Below, in pieces: positions 21,693-31,884 of a DNA stretch of 55,000 nt. The stretch is taken from positions 1 through 55,000 of the forward strand of contig RPFO01000076.1 in assembly GCA_009746045.1 (NCBI GenBank), given 5' to 3'. The stretch is from Mesostigma viride. Taxonomy: Eukaryota; Streptophyta; Mesostigmatophyceae; Mesostigmatales; Mesostigmataceae. Made by a program: the position numbers and the translations under genes. The notes below the pieces were generated by a model. The model worked only from the letters and a program-made list of their open reading frames with translations, had not been told where the DNA came from and searched no databases. Numbering within the stretch: position 1 is the first letter of the stretch; each line of letters begins with the position of its first letter.

Positions 21693-22308
21693 AGTTGAAT
21701 GAGAGTTTACCACCGAGGGAATCCATGGCTCTTGCAGGAAAGTTGCCTTTATTATAATGAGCAAACACAGACGTAAGTCACGTCAAGTCCGAGACTGCAC
21801 GTAGCACAGACGACAGGGTCGTTATGCCAAGAGAGCGTGCACGCAAGAGCTAGCGTCCCGGTGCGACCAAGTCACACATATAGCTTGCTAGGGACGCGTC
21901 CAAGTATTCAGCTGCACTGTCACAGCTGAACTGTCAATCAATTGATTACACAGACTCTGGCACGCCTTTGGCGCGCAGATCTATCAATTGTCCATACGGC
22001 TAGTCCTGTGGACCTATCCGTACACTAGTCAGCATCAATTGTCTCATAGGTCCTGGCGCGCTACAGTGCGCCTACCTATCAATTGACCATCAAGTCCTGT
22101 ACAAGTCCTGTCAACGTCCTGCGGACTATCAAAGTGACACTTGTACATCCTGTGTCCGTACGCGCCCACAGTGGCGCGCCGGGTACTGTCGGCACAGCCT
22201 AGGAAACGTCATAACTTTTACGTTCCTTAACCAAATGAGGCGTTCAAGGTGCCGTTGGAAAGAGCGTAACAATCTCTATCCATCTAACGTAAATCCTTTA
22301 CGTTAACT
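21693..22308 (-). repeat. 5' LTR of element C
   Basis: Identical to 14458-15073. In element orientation it starts AGTTAACGTAAAGG and ends CTCTCATTCAACT, followed by CGTATTACAATC. The outside flank is the CTCAC duplication at 22309-22313. Confidence 0.92.
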
Positions 22309-23511
22309 CTCACGTTTAAGATGACCTACTTCCTTACAATGATAGCATGTAATATGAGAGACATCCAGAGCCGAAAGGTCGGTAAGACAAATATCTAACT
22401 CTTCTACATAGGAGTTCTCCTCCTCAGGGGTAAGGCTAATGTTATTAATACGGGAACGGGTAGGAAGAGAAGGGGTGGTGAAGAAATCTGCTACTCTTAA
22501 GAGATGCTGTCGTACATGCTTGAGGGGTAGATCAGTGAAACGGTAGGCAGAGAACTGGCGCTTTACCTCACGTAATAAGGGTCTACTGAGGCCTTGAAGG
22601 AAACGAGCACGTACTTCTGCGCCCGACAAATCCCTAATTCGTACCATCTGAGCATCAAATTCTTTCATATACTCCTGAAACGGTTTAGTACCTTGCTGCA
22701 GAGTACCAAAAGCTAATCTATCCTGCCAATCTGCATCAGGAGGGACTAGATGACTCTCTAACCTCTTAAACAATTCGGCTACTGAGTTGGGGTAGGCATG
22801 AGACGCCATGCAAAGATTCACACTGAATCAGGTTAGCAAGCTCAGGGGTAATACAGGTAGTAAGGTAGTGAGGGAATAGAACAGCATCAGGGAGATGCCA
22901 TCTATTATGATGATTTTGCCACGACTATGTGTTCTGGGTAAGCAGCATAATAAGAGTGAAAAACTGTTGAGGGGTAGACTTGACATCCAACTTAGGAAGG
23001 CTAGCAAAGAGGGGAAGAGCAGGGGGCTTAGGAGGATGGGAAGGATCAGATTTACCCATAGGACCACTGTCTTCAACTGCTACATAAGAGGGATAGAAAA
23101 AAGGAAGAGGAAAGGTTTTGGATAGGGGTCTAGAAGGGGCCACCGTTTCAGGCTGGTGCCCATAGGAGAAGGGAACAGTATATGGTTCACGAAGGGAGGA
23201 GTAGGCAAAATGATCATAATTTCTGTCATCTAGAGGCATGGTGCTGAAATCACTATTAACTTCTAGCTCTGCTACACGAGAAGGGACCTGGGCAGCCTCA
23301 TAGGCCGTGTCAGGGTAGGACCAAGAAGCAGGAGGATGAAATGGAACTGCACTAGTAGGGCGACCAGAAGGGCCTACAGGGGCAGAGGTACGACCCGGTG
23401 TTATAAGCAGGGATGGAAGGAACAGGGTGAGGAGGAGGCCTAGAAGCATTGTCAGGGAGTGAGGACCTAATTGAGGGTTGAGCCAAGGTTGCAAGAGGGG
23501 CAGGGGCCTGG
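22309..23511 (-). pseudogene. Gag central part of Gypsy element G (capsid and half zinc knuckle)
   Basis: On the minus strand a retrotransposon gag pattern is clear: LFKRLESHLVPPDADWQDRL, LQQGTKPFQEYMKEFDAQMV, ARFLQGLSRPLLREVKRQF, then CYHCKEVGHLKRE ending at the element C insertion. Upstream, in another frame, lie SGRPTSAVPFHPPASWSY, VAELEVNSDFSTMPLDDRNY and FASLPKLDVKSTPQQFF; a frame change near 22830-22925 separates the two. The upstream end reads NQAPAPLATLAQPSIR and is interrupted at 23511 by E1/E2; coding resumes at 26046 with SFTLNQ. Confidence 0.75.
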
Positions 23512-24940
23512 TGTCGCGTCCGTGATCTATCACGTCCGCAATTCAGATTTTAGCGTAATTCTGACGTCCGCAGCCTTGTGCGGGTTGCTATATACCGCGG
23601 CCCGGTACTGACGCCGCGGATCTCAGTTGTACTCACGCGCCAAGTCCGCTGAATTTGCTGACGGAACTTTTGGGCGGACCTGAATTTCACTGACATTCGT
23701 CACAAGGGCAGTTTGCCGAATGCTGGTACGCAGCAAGCCGGCGAGGCACTGAGCAGATGTGCAATTTCAGGATTTTAACGTGGGACACCAGACACAAATG
23801 CAAGGAAGCCCCAGGCGGTGCCTGGCATAGCCGATAGATTTGCCCTTGTATATTTGTGTTCGCTTGACAGATAAAGCTTGAAGTTTAGCTTGTCGGAAAT
23901 TAGACAATGTTATGATTGGCTGATGTCTAAAGTGGCGCTAGTGGCGCCAGCCGCCAGGTTTGAGCTTTGAGCAGTATAGAAGGATGAGCAACGAACCATG
24001 GTGGTCGTTGTTCGTCCGTTTCTCTCCCTCACAACTGGTTTGTTGTCTTCATGGGGTGAAATAGTTCGAGCAGCCCGGAGCAGCCCCCGTGAGTGGTTGC
24101 ATGCAGTCAGTTGCCATGAGGATGGACTGACGGATATGACAATGTATTGGTTTTGTTAAGAATGTGTGTAAGACTGAGAACGAGACAAGGGACAGGGCCT
24201 TCGGGCACCCTGGTCGTCGTTGGCAAGAATGCCAGTAGGAACTAGGTCGGGAACACACGCGCACTGCCGCCACAAGGGGCCTGCAGTGGCGTCAACCAAG
24301 GGACCTCACAGCTGCTCTTATAACTACAACATTACAACTCGACACTCTTTGTAATTCGTCATGTATCTCATTGGAATTGAAATGTCTTTTGGTTGCTTTA
24401 ATGATAAAGCATGGTCTCAAGAATCGGCTGGTTGGGCCGGATTGCCTGTCATGAAGGTGGCGGTGCCATAAAGGACCGCACCTTTCATTCTCATTTTAAA
24501 CGGACGAACAACCCATGATGGGTTCAGGCCGGCCAGCCTGGGGTTCCTCCTGCTTCACCCAGGGAAGCACAAGGAAGAGGTTATTGCTTAGCCTTCAAAA
24601 GCATCTGAAGAGGTTAGGCTTTTCCCTGTAAAAAGCCATTGAAGGGGTTATTGCTAAGCCTTTAAAAGCATGCATGTTAAGGTTGTTGCTGATCCTGGAA
24701 AAGCATCTTTGAGCAGCTGGATTTTTTTTTTTCCTTTTTGCTGCTGCCTGGCATGACGCCCTCTTTGGGCTTCCTTCTTTTGTGTGAGATGCCTTTCTTT
24801 CACTTTTTGCTCTCACGTTGTTGTGAGCTAAATAGTGGGGGGGGAGGTGGCATATCTCACACATGATTACTGCTGATAGTGGATGCATTCCAAGTAGCGG
24901 TAATGACCAGTCCAGGATGATATGGCACGCAAACGCGACA
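23512..24940. mobile_element. Element E1 (TGTCGCG...CGCGACA ends)
   Basis: It starts TGTCGCGTCCGTGATC and ends GCACGCAAACGCGACA, so the outer 7-8 bases are inverted repeats beginning TG and ending CA. The sequence up to about 24490 is repeated almost exactly in E2. E1 has an extra segment of about 350 bp (roughly 24495-24847). The pair E1+E2 is flanked by CTGG (23508-23511 and 26042-26045), a 4-bp duplication within the Gypsy gag. No convincing protein is encoded; a shared 74-codon frame (24049-24273, also in E2) has no recognisable features. TG/CA ends and a 4-bp duplication fit a long solo LTR. Confidence 0.7.
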
Positions 24941-24942
24941 GC

Positions 24943-26041
24943 TGTCGCGTCCGTGATCTATCACGTCCGCAATTCAGATTTTAGCGTAATTCTGACGTCC
25001 GCAGCCTTGTGCGGGTTGCTATATACCGCGGCCCGGTACTGACGCCGCGGATCTCAGTTGTACTCACGCGCCAAGTCCGCTGAATTTGCTGACGGAACTT
25101 TTGGGCGGACCTGAATTTCACTGACATTCGTCACAAGGGCAGTTTGCCGAATGCTGGTACGCAGCAAGCCGGCGAGGCACTGAGCAGATGTGCAATTTCA
25201 GGATTTTAACGTGGGACACCAGACACAAATGCAAGGAAGCCCCAGGCGGTGCCTGGCATAGCCGATAGATTTGCCCTTGTATATTTGTGTTCGCTTGACA
25301 GATAAAGCTTGAAGTTTAGCTTGTCGGAAATTAGACAATGTTATGATTGGCTGATGTCTAAAGTGGCGCTAGTGGCGCCAGCCGCCAGGTTTGAGCTTTG
25401 AGCAGTATAGAAGGATGAGCAACGAACCATGGTGGTCGTTGTTCGTCCGTTTCTCTCCCTCACAACTGGTTTGTTGTCTTCATGGGGTGAAATAGTTCGA
25501 GCAGCCCGGAGCAGCCCCCGTGAGTGGTTGCATGCAGTCAGTTGCCATGAGGATGGACTGACGGATATGACAATGTATTGGTTTTGTTAAGAATGTGTGT
25601 AAGACTGAGAACGAGACAAGGGACAGGGCCTTCGGGCACCCTGGTCGTCGTTGGCAAGAATGCCAGTAGGAACTAGGTCGGGAACACACGCGCACTGCCG
25701 CCACAAGGGGCCTGCAGTGGCGTCAACCAAGGGACCTCACAGCTGCTCTTATAACTACAACATTACAGTACAACTCGACACTCTTTGTAATTCGTCATGT
25801 ATCTCATTGGAATTGAAATGTCTTTTGGTTGCTTTAATGATAAAGCATGGTCTCAAGAATCGGCTGGTTGGGCCGGATTGCCTGTCATGAAGGTGGCGGT
25901 GCCATAAAGGACCGCACCTTTCATTCTCATTTTAAACGGACATGAAGGTGGCATATCTCACACATGATTACTGCTGATAGTGGATGCATTCCAAGTAGCG
26001 GTAATGACCAGTCCAGGATGATATGGCACGCAAACGCGACA
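24943..26041. mobile_element. Element E2, shorter tandem copy of E1
   Basis: This copy starts 2 bp (GC) after E1 and has the same ends. It lacks the E1 segment of about 350 bp, and carries a short insertion (ACAGT) near 25766. Near-identity with E1 points to a recent duplication or a two-LTR junction. E2 ends at the CTGG duplication, beyond which Gypsy gag coding resumes. Confidence 0.7.
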
Positions 26042-26308
26042 CTGGTTCAGGGTAAAAGAGGGGTCATCACTAAATCTGACATGCATACGTTGTTCAAAGG
26101 TAGGAGGGGTAATAGAGGGACGACGCCGACCACCAGTGGTAGGGGAAGGAGGTGAGGTACGCAGGTTACCTTGAGGAGTGAGGTGGTGCACCGTTTCCAA
26201 GGAGTCCCGTCTGTTACCACGAGTATTGTTGTTATTATTGTTATTATTATTAGTAGTAGTAGTATTAGCGGTAGGTATAGGTGACATCTCTCCACCCACT
26301 GGATCCAT
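26042..26308 (-). pseudogene. Gag N-terminus of Gypsy element G
   Basis: The frame starts MDPVGGEMSPIPTAN (26308), continues through a poly-Asn run coded by a TTA/TTG-type repeat, then RRPSITPPTFEQRMHVRFSD and SFTLNQ, and is interrupted by E2. Across E1/E2 it resumes as APAPLATLAQPS at 23507. It is the N-terminal, low-complexity part of gag. Confidence 0.6.
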
Positions 26309-26635
26309 GTTTAATTATAAGGAAAAACAATGAAAATTGCCTTAAGAAAAGGATAGGAACCTAAATTGAAGCGAAGAAGGCAAAAGGAAAAACCTTGAAT
26401 GTCTTAAGCAAAGAAAACAAGTAAAATCAATCCTTTTTAACCGCAGTAATGGATAGGGAACCAAACTCTAAGGTGAGAGGGGTATCTGCACTAGAAGAGG
26501 ATGACACCGTAGGACGAGGGGGTGATGGAGGTGGTGTAACAAAAACAAGACTATCTACAGAAGGACGAGCATGATCGAGGAGCAGGACGAGAATGGAGAC
26601 CCAAATCTGATTCACTATGATTCAAGAGGTAGGTC

Positions 26636-28091
26636 TGTCACGGACGCGAGCTATGTCATCCGGGCGCCCACTATGCACAAGACCGGTGACGTGCGCAAGG
26701 AATTTGTTTTCTACGCGAGCTATGTCATCCGGGCGCCCACTATGCACAAGACCGGTGACGTGCGCAAGGAATTTGTTTTCTACGCATTTGCGACAAAGGC
26801 TAGTGACCGGGGGGGGGACACTAGCACTTGCAGCATAAGAGCGGACGAAAGTGTACGTGCGCGCGCGCCGGGCCAGGCACAGCTGGGCGCGCAGCACTGA
26901 CTTGAGCGGACGGCAGCACAAGTGCGCAGCGTCGAGAGGATCATACGCGTGTTAGTGGACAGCTGGAGCTGGAGCTGGACTGCTGGACTTCAACAGCGCC
27001 GATGCTATTGACAGGCCAGGTGTCTTTGTGGTGTAGAATAGCGGGTCAACGTTATGAGGACTGGACAGAAAATGGAAAAGGACAATTTGCGGTGCGGAGC
27101 CAGATCGCTGGAATGAATGCGAAATCGCTGGCAGCCCTACAAAGGGATTTCTTCTAGAAAGGAACGATTAGACGCAATGGTTGCTGGGCCACTCACACGC
27201 AAGGTGTGAGCGTGCAGATTGTCTGAAGGATATTATGCTTCGACCTTGGTGGACGTGACTCAATGTCGGACATTCCCAGGGACAGAAATGCCGGAGCCTC
27301 TAGGAGATGAGATCGGCAACAGGGTAGCAATTTAGATTTGTCGGGATGCCTTCCTGCTTTTGTTGGCATGTGTGGTAGAAAGCCAGGACGGCAACTGGAA
27401 TGCGGTTTCTATTTGCATGGTTCAGGCAGCAAGATAGTTTTGGCATTCCTGGCTGGACTGACAAGTGTGGCGTGTGTCATGCGTGTGGCATGACGAATGG
27501 TTTGGTTCATAGTCGAAGAGGACTCTCACGCAGCGTGTAGTCTCTTCGAGTTTCTCGTTAGTGGCCTTCCTGTTTCTCCCTTTCCTTGGGAGCAAGGCCG
27601 GTAGCATGTCATGGAGCGCTGCCTAACTGCGGGCTCGTGAGCATGGAGTGCATCGATATTGAGACTATCAGCGTGTTGTAATTGTATTAACTTTCTCAAT
27701 AAATTCCGCATGTGCGGCTTCATCATCAGACTGTGCAAAGTGTGTGTTGTGAAAGCATTGTTCTATAGCAGGGGAGGCAAAAGCATCGTCTTGCACCATC
27801 ATATTGTCGCAATTAGAGTAGTTGGAGCGTCTAGCTAACGCCCCAGCAAGGATATTCAAACGCGGCACGCGACGGTACACAAGGGGATCAATAAGGTGGT
27901 CATCAGGCACGAGGGACAGTTCCTTGTCCTCGGCTGAGAGCACTCTTTTCGTTATCATGGGACAGGTCCTCGCCCACCCCACAGGGCATGCAGTTAAGGC
28001 AGGCGCGTCAGCTCAGCTCATTTGGGTTTTACCAAAGCTGAGTGGCCAGCCGCCATCGGTGCGCCGGAGATTGTGGCACGCAGACGCGACA
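26636..28091. mobile_element. Element F (relative of E), 4-bp duplication GGTC
   Basis: It starts TGTCACGGACGCGAGC and ends GTGGCACGCAGACGCGACA. GGTC lies directly outside both ends (26632-26635 and 28092-28095), and removing it restores a reading frame. Its last 20 bp resemble the end of E (GGCACGCA(G/A)ACGCGACA). The interior has no convincing protein. Near the left end a 69-bp unit is tandemly duplicated. Like E, it could be a solo LTR or a non-autonomous element. Confidence 0.7.
26644..26781. repeat. 69-bp tandem duplication inside element F
   Basis: Two perfect copies (26644-26712 and 26713-26781) starting ACGCGAGCTATGTCATCC; a third unit starts and diverges. Confidence 0.9.
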
Positions 28092-28286
28092 GGTCTGGGC
28101 TTCCTCAAAGGACATAAATTTCTTATATCTAGTTACGTTGTATACACGGTTCTGAACTATCTTCCTAGCGTCGGACCAAGAAAGGAAAATGGAGGACCAT
28201 TGAGGCGTAATCACTACGTAATATTTAGCTAGGCTATTATCGCTAGAAGAATGGGAAGGAGCAGTAAAAGAACGCCGTTGCTTCAT

Positions 28287-29324
28287 GAGAACTCACCTGG
28301 TCGGTCTTGTGACGTCAAGCTAGGAGAACGAGGAGTAGGAGGCGACTTAGCTGGGTTATCTGGATCACCGAAAGTACGAGGGCGGCAATGATCCAGCGCT
28401 CGTAGTCCTAAAATCAGCGACCCAGTGAATTTCTGCGGGTGCGGCCGTCTAATGAACAGCAGCACGAAGGAAAAGGTGGAACCTACCAAGACGCTAAACG
28501 TCTCACTAACGCTGAACCGAAACCATCACCTATCTACGACAGTAAGCAACACTTCTCAGGAAAACAAAACGAGGGAAAGGAGCTATCTATGAAAGGATTT
28601 TCCGCTTCGAGCAGGTCTAACTTCTAGGCAGGGCGTGTCCCGAATCGGGCAGCACTACCCCCCTAGCTTGCAGGCGACCCGCCCATTACCTGTCAAGTAG
28701 GTGTCGTCTTCATTTTCCCGGACGCGGAAGGGTTGATTCAATGGCGTATGTTGCAGGGGATCGTCGTCTCGCTCTCTACCTAAAGTTCCTCCGACTCCAT
28801 TGTTACGACTCAAACCTCTACCGCCACCTCTACCTCTAACCGGCCTACTAATGCTACCTAAACTAGTGAGGCCGCCTCTAGTTAAACCCCTAGCGAAAGA
28901 CGAACGAGACGATCCAGATCTCAGTTCATTTACGTAAGTACTACTGTAATACGCCATAAGCCATTTACACAATTAAACCCGTTTACTCCAGGAATAGAGG
29001 AAGGAAACACAACTACACTGCCATGACCCAAGCTAATATGTGTTAATTCATTTAACACACGCCGAGTACCAACACGAGGGGTAGAACGTGCATAAATGAT
29101 CACCAACGGTCCAACATGCTCGGGCCGACATGGCCCTCGCCTACAAATGCACAGATGCACGCTGGTCCACTACATTCTACCCGAAGGATAAGGACCACTA
29201 CTAAAGTACGCGGCGCGATCGACGCCAAAAGCATCCAATGCACCACGGTACTGTTACGAGGACAACAGTGTCCACCAGTACAAACTACACGTAAACCTAG
29301 GGACGACCGAGACAAAGGACCTAA
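28287..29324 (-). other. Region 5' of Gypsy G: no firm gene, one Arg/Gly-rich frame
   Basis: A minus frame at 28655-28972 encodes 105 residues with an RG-rich centre (SRPVRGRGGGRGLSRNNG), and another frame nearby reads VGPLVIIYARSTPRVGTRRV and LGHGSVVVFPSSIPG. Both look like remnants of a nucleic-acid-binding element protein, but I recognise no family. The Gypsy 5' LTR should lie here; since its 3' partner is lost I could not delimit it. Confidence 0.3.
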
Positions 29325-29371
29325 TTTACGTCCGTAACTACAACAGATCGTTACGCAACGTAACAGTTGAC
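29325..29371. repeat. Terminal sequence shared with element H
   Basis: TTTACGTCCGTAAC, a short spacer, then GTTACGCAACGTAACAG closely matches the right end of element H (47384-47427). It is probably the end of a second, truncated member of that family; I could not find its other end. Confidence 0.5.
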
Positions 29372-29461
29372 CCCTCAAAAACCTCGAACCCAACTTAAGG
29401 CGTGAATGCTTGTACACAAGGCGGGCGAGCGTCTGCGTCTCAGGCATCGGCGCCGGGTGTA

Positions 29462-30369
29462 CACCGTCCGCATTAGTAGTTTGCATGTTATTAGTGGTCA
29501 ATTTTTGCCGTATTTGCATTACGAATAACCCTGGATTGTTTGTTGGGAGCCAGTTAGAGTCCCGGGTTCTTTATTATTTAATCAAAACCTTTTGTTTGTT
29601 TGTTTCTCCTGCAGCCGTTCAAGGCACGTGGGTACTTATTTAATTAAATTTATTTTGTTTGTTTGGTAGATATGGTACACGCCGTTCCCAATATTCCGAC
29701 CCGGCGGCCCCCGGCCCCGGCCTTTCGGCGGCCACAGGCTATAGTCAGTCGAGGTCTCAGGTCAGTGATACCCTATTTAATTGCTCAAGGCCCATAAGTA
29801 TCGCACATGAGTAGTACATCTTACATGTGTAGACACACTATCTGTAGACACGCTCAGGCCTCAGCCTCTACTGAGTACCGGCGACCGACGTGCCCTGCCG
29901 AGGCAGTAGAGCGTGGATTGCTGGATGCAAAAGCGGTTCACTTGGTTCTCCTTCAACTTAGTCCTCCAAGAGGCAAGAAGTGAATTCGTGGTAGTCGGAC
30001 ACGTAAACTTGTGAAAGACTTGTCGGTATTGATTAGTAAGGTGAACTGAGTTCGCGCCTCACCCCGCGCTCGGCCTGCGTCTCGCGGTTTTTTTCGAATT
30101 TCACGATATTTCATGTTCCCCGCCTGTCCAAGGTATTTTCGAAGGTTTTATGTACTTTATATTATATAATAGAATTATGTTTGTTTGTTTTCTCACAGGG
30201 TGACCACCCAGAGCCCACATGAATTAATCTTGTTTATTTGTTTGTTTAGTCCAGTCCTCAGCCCCCGGAGTTAATTAATTAATTTTCTTTTGTTTGTTTC
30301 CTGGTTAATTTCAGCCAGAACATTTTCCAAAAGCTACTTATTTATATAAAACTACTAATGCGGACGGTG
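29462..30369. mobile_element. MITE-like element, copy 1 (908 bp)
   Basis: Perfect inverted ends: CACCGTCCGCATTAGTAGTTT at the left and its reverse complement at the right. TA flanks both sides, the duplication of Tc1/mariner-type transposons. The interior is rich in TTTGTTTG and TTAATTAA repeats and encodes nothing recognisable. Compared with copy 2 it holds an extra internal segment of about 410 bp. Confidence 0.85.
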
Positions 30370-30789
30370 TACTTGGTAAATTAACAACAACAATTACTAC
30401 AGCCACTGATTAACAAAACGATTACTGTAGTGCCGAAAGTCGAAACACGTTATTCAATGCAGTACAGAACAGTGAGTACAGTACTGTATGGCTTGTGGGG
30501 AGGCTTGTGGCGGAACGCCGGCCGGAAGACCGGCTGACACCGCCAATTGTGGCGTAACCTGTACTACGGAGTGAACTTCAGGCACGGCCACCCTGTGGCG
30601 AAACGAAACTACAAAGTAGAACAGCACGGCCAAATTGTGGCTTCTTGGGTACCCCGGCCTGTCAAAGTGGGTGCCGGCACCGCCACATTTTGCCAAAAAA
30701 AGTGCCACACCGCCACATTTGGCGGCATATCGCCACTAAAAAAAACACTGGGCGTGGGACACAACAACAAGAACAACAAAAGCAAAATA
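30370..30789. other. Spacer between the two MITE-like elements
   Basis: No gene. It is rich in inverted short motifs of the type GTGGCG/CGCCAC and TGCCGGC/GCCGGCA (for example 30505-30560 and 30670-30740), so it could fold extensively. Confidence 0.5.
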
Positions 30790-31263
30790 CAGCGTCCGCA
30801 TTAGTAGTTTGTTATTAGGGGTCAATTTTTGCCGTATTTGCATTATGAATAACCCTGGATTGTTTGTTGGGAGCCAGTTAGAGTCCCGGGTTCTATATTA
30901 TTTAATCAAAACCTTTTGTTTGTTTGTTTCTCCTGCAGCCGTTCAAGGCACATGGGTACTTATTTAATTAATAATTTTCTTTTTTTTTTTGGTAGATATC
31001 GTACACGCCGTCCCCAATTCGGCCGGCAATCCGGCCCGGCGGCCCCCCTTCGGCGGCCATAGGCTAGAGTCAGTGGAGGTCAGTGATACCCAGAGCCCAC
31101 AGGAGTTAATTAATTTAATTTTGTTTGTTTGTTTGTTTATAATTAGTCCAGTCCTCAGCCCCCGGAGTTAATTAATTCATTTTCTTTTGTTTGTTTCCTG
31201 GTTTTCAGCCAGAACATTTTACAGAAGCTAATTATTTAAATACAACTACTAATGCGGACGCTG
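30790..31263. mobile_element. MITE-like element, copy 2 (474 bp)
   Basis: Inverted ends CAGCGTCCGCATTAGTAGTT and its complement, flanked by TA on both sides. The left and right parts match copy 1, but the middle is missing. It is an internally deleted family member. Confidence 0.85.
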
Positions 31264-31884
31264 TAAACTCAACTCAACTCAACTCAACGATCGGATCCGG
31301 AAGGTCTTGCGGGTCAAAACGCAAGAACTACTCTGTACCTCACTCGATCACAACCATAACACGCAAGTGAGACGGCCCCGAGCTAAGCATTGTTAACTTA
31401 ATTCGGAATCTACTAATGTAATGGGACGTGATGGTTACTCTCACTTTTGCTTGGCGACACGGGGGCTAGGTCGGCGGAACGCCCTTACATTCCCGGGCAG
31501 GCGTGCTTGCCAGGATGACAAGGTAAAGCGCGGTTCTTTTCCGCGCGAAGCTCAGCTCGCGCAAGAGTCCACCTTCAACGCCACGTACCACACGTTGGGT
31601 TCCTGCGAGCAGTGAGTGGTTCTTGATCAGCATCCGGTCGTTTCGCAAGGACAAATGTTTACGCAACACCAGGAGCTCCATGCAGACGTCCGGCCGCCTG
31701 TCGGTAAATTGCTCATCACAGGGCACAGAAGACGCGCGGGAGACAACCCTGGCACGAACCCAAAATTGTATGTGAGGGAGTGGCATTGTCGAGCCATTAT
31801 GTGTAACGTGCATGGTTCCGCGGGTATGGTAAAGCCTAACCTGTACCCTGCTATGAAAATATATACCCTGCTCCGCTGCTTCCT
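31264..31884. other. No gene seen
   Basis: About 620 bp of unique sequence with a short ACTCA repeat at its start (31266-31287). No frame or splice signal is convincing. Confidence 0.4.

Larger units (their letters stand above)
14458..22308 (-). mobile_element. Element C: recent LTR retrotransposon inserted in the gag of Gypsy G
   Basis: Two identical 616-bp LTRs (14458-15073 and 21693-22308) are flanked by the 5-bp duplication CTCAC (14453-14457 and 22309-22313). Removing the element and one duplication restores the Gypsy zinc knuckle. A polypurine tract (AAAGAAAAGAAGGGATTGG, minus strand) abuts the 3' LTR, and CGTATTACAATC follows the 5' LTR. Inside, in element order, are an ORF of 262 residues, a gag-like region with a zinc knuckle, and a copia-related pol. 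LTR identity points to a recent insertion. It remains possible that gag-pol belongs to a second element nested inside an element that owned the first ORF; I found no extra LTR or duplication to support that. Confidence 0.9.
26567..28286 (-). pseudogene. Small ORF with RNase H1 N-terminal/viroplasmin-like domain, split by element F
   Basis: The frame starts MKQRRSFTAPSHSSSDN (28286) and reads AKYYVVITPQWSSIFLSWSD, then a segment ending YKKFMSFEEAQT, before meeting element F at 28091. Beyond F (26631 downward) it continues YLLNHSESDLGLHSRPAPRS and stops near 26567; joining across the GGTC duplication keeps frame. The pattern YYVV...IF.SW.DA...V...YKKF.SFEEAQ.YL matches the RNase H1 N-terminal hybrid-binding domain, also called the caulimovirus viroplasmin domain, which binds RNA-DNA hybrids. 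It lies just upstream of the Gypsy gag in the same orientation, so it probably belongs to element G. Without an alignment, membership in G rather than an older neighbour is an inference. Confidence 0.55.

Noticed and set aside
24049-25704. Duplicated 74-residue frame (24049-24273 and 25480-25704) as a conserved gene
   Set aside because: It is conserved only because E1 and E2 are near-identical copies; it has no codon or motif evidence of its own.
26427-26615. Minus frame of 62 codons as a Gypsy protein
   Set aside because: It overlaps, in another frame, the better-supported hybrid-binding-domain ORF and has no motif.
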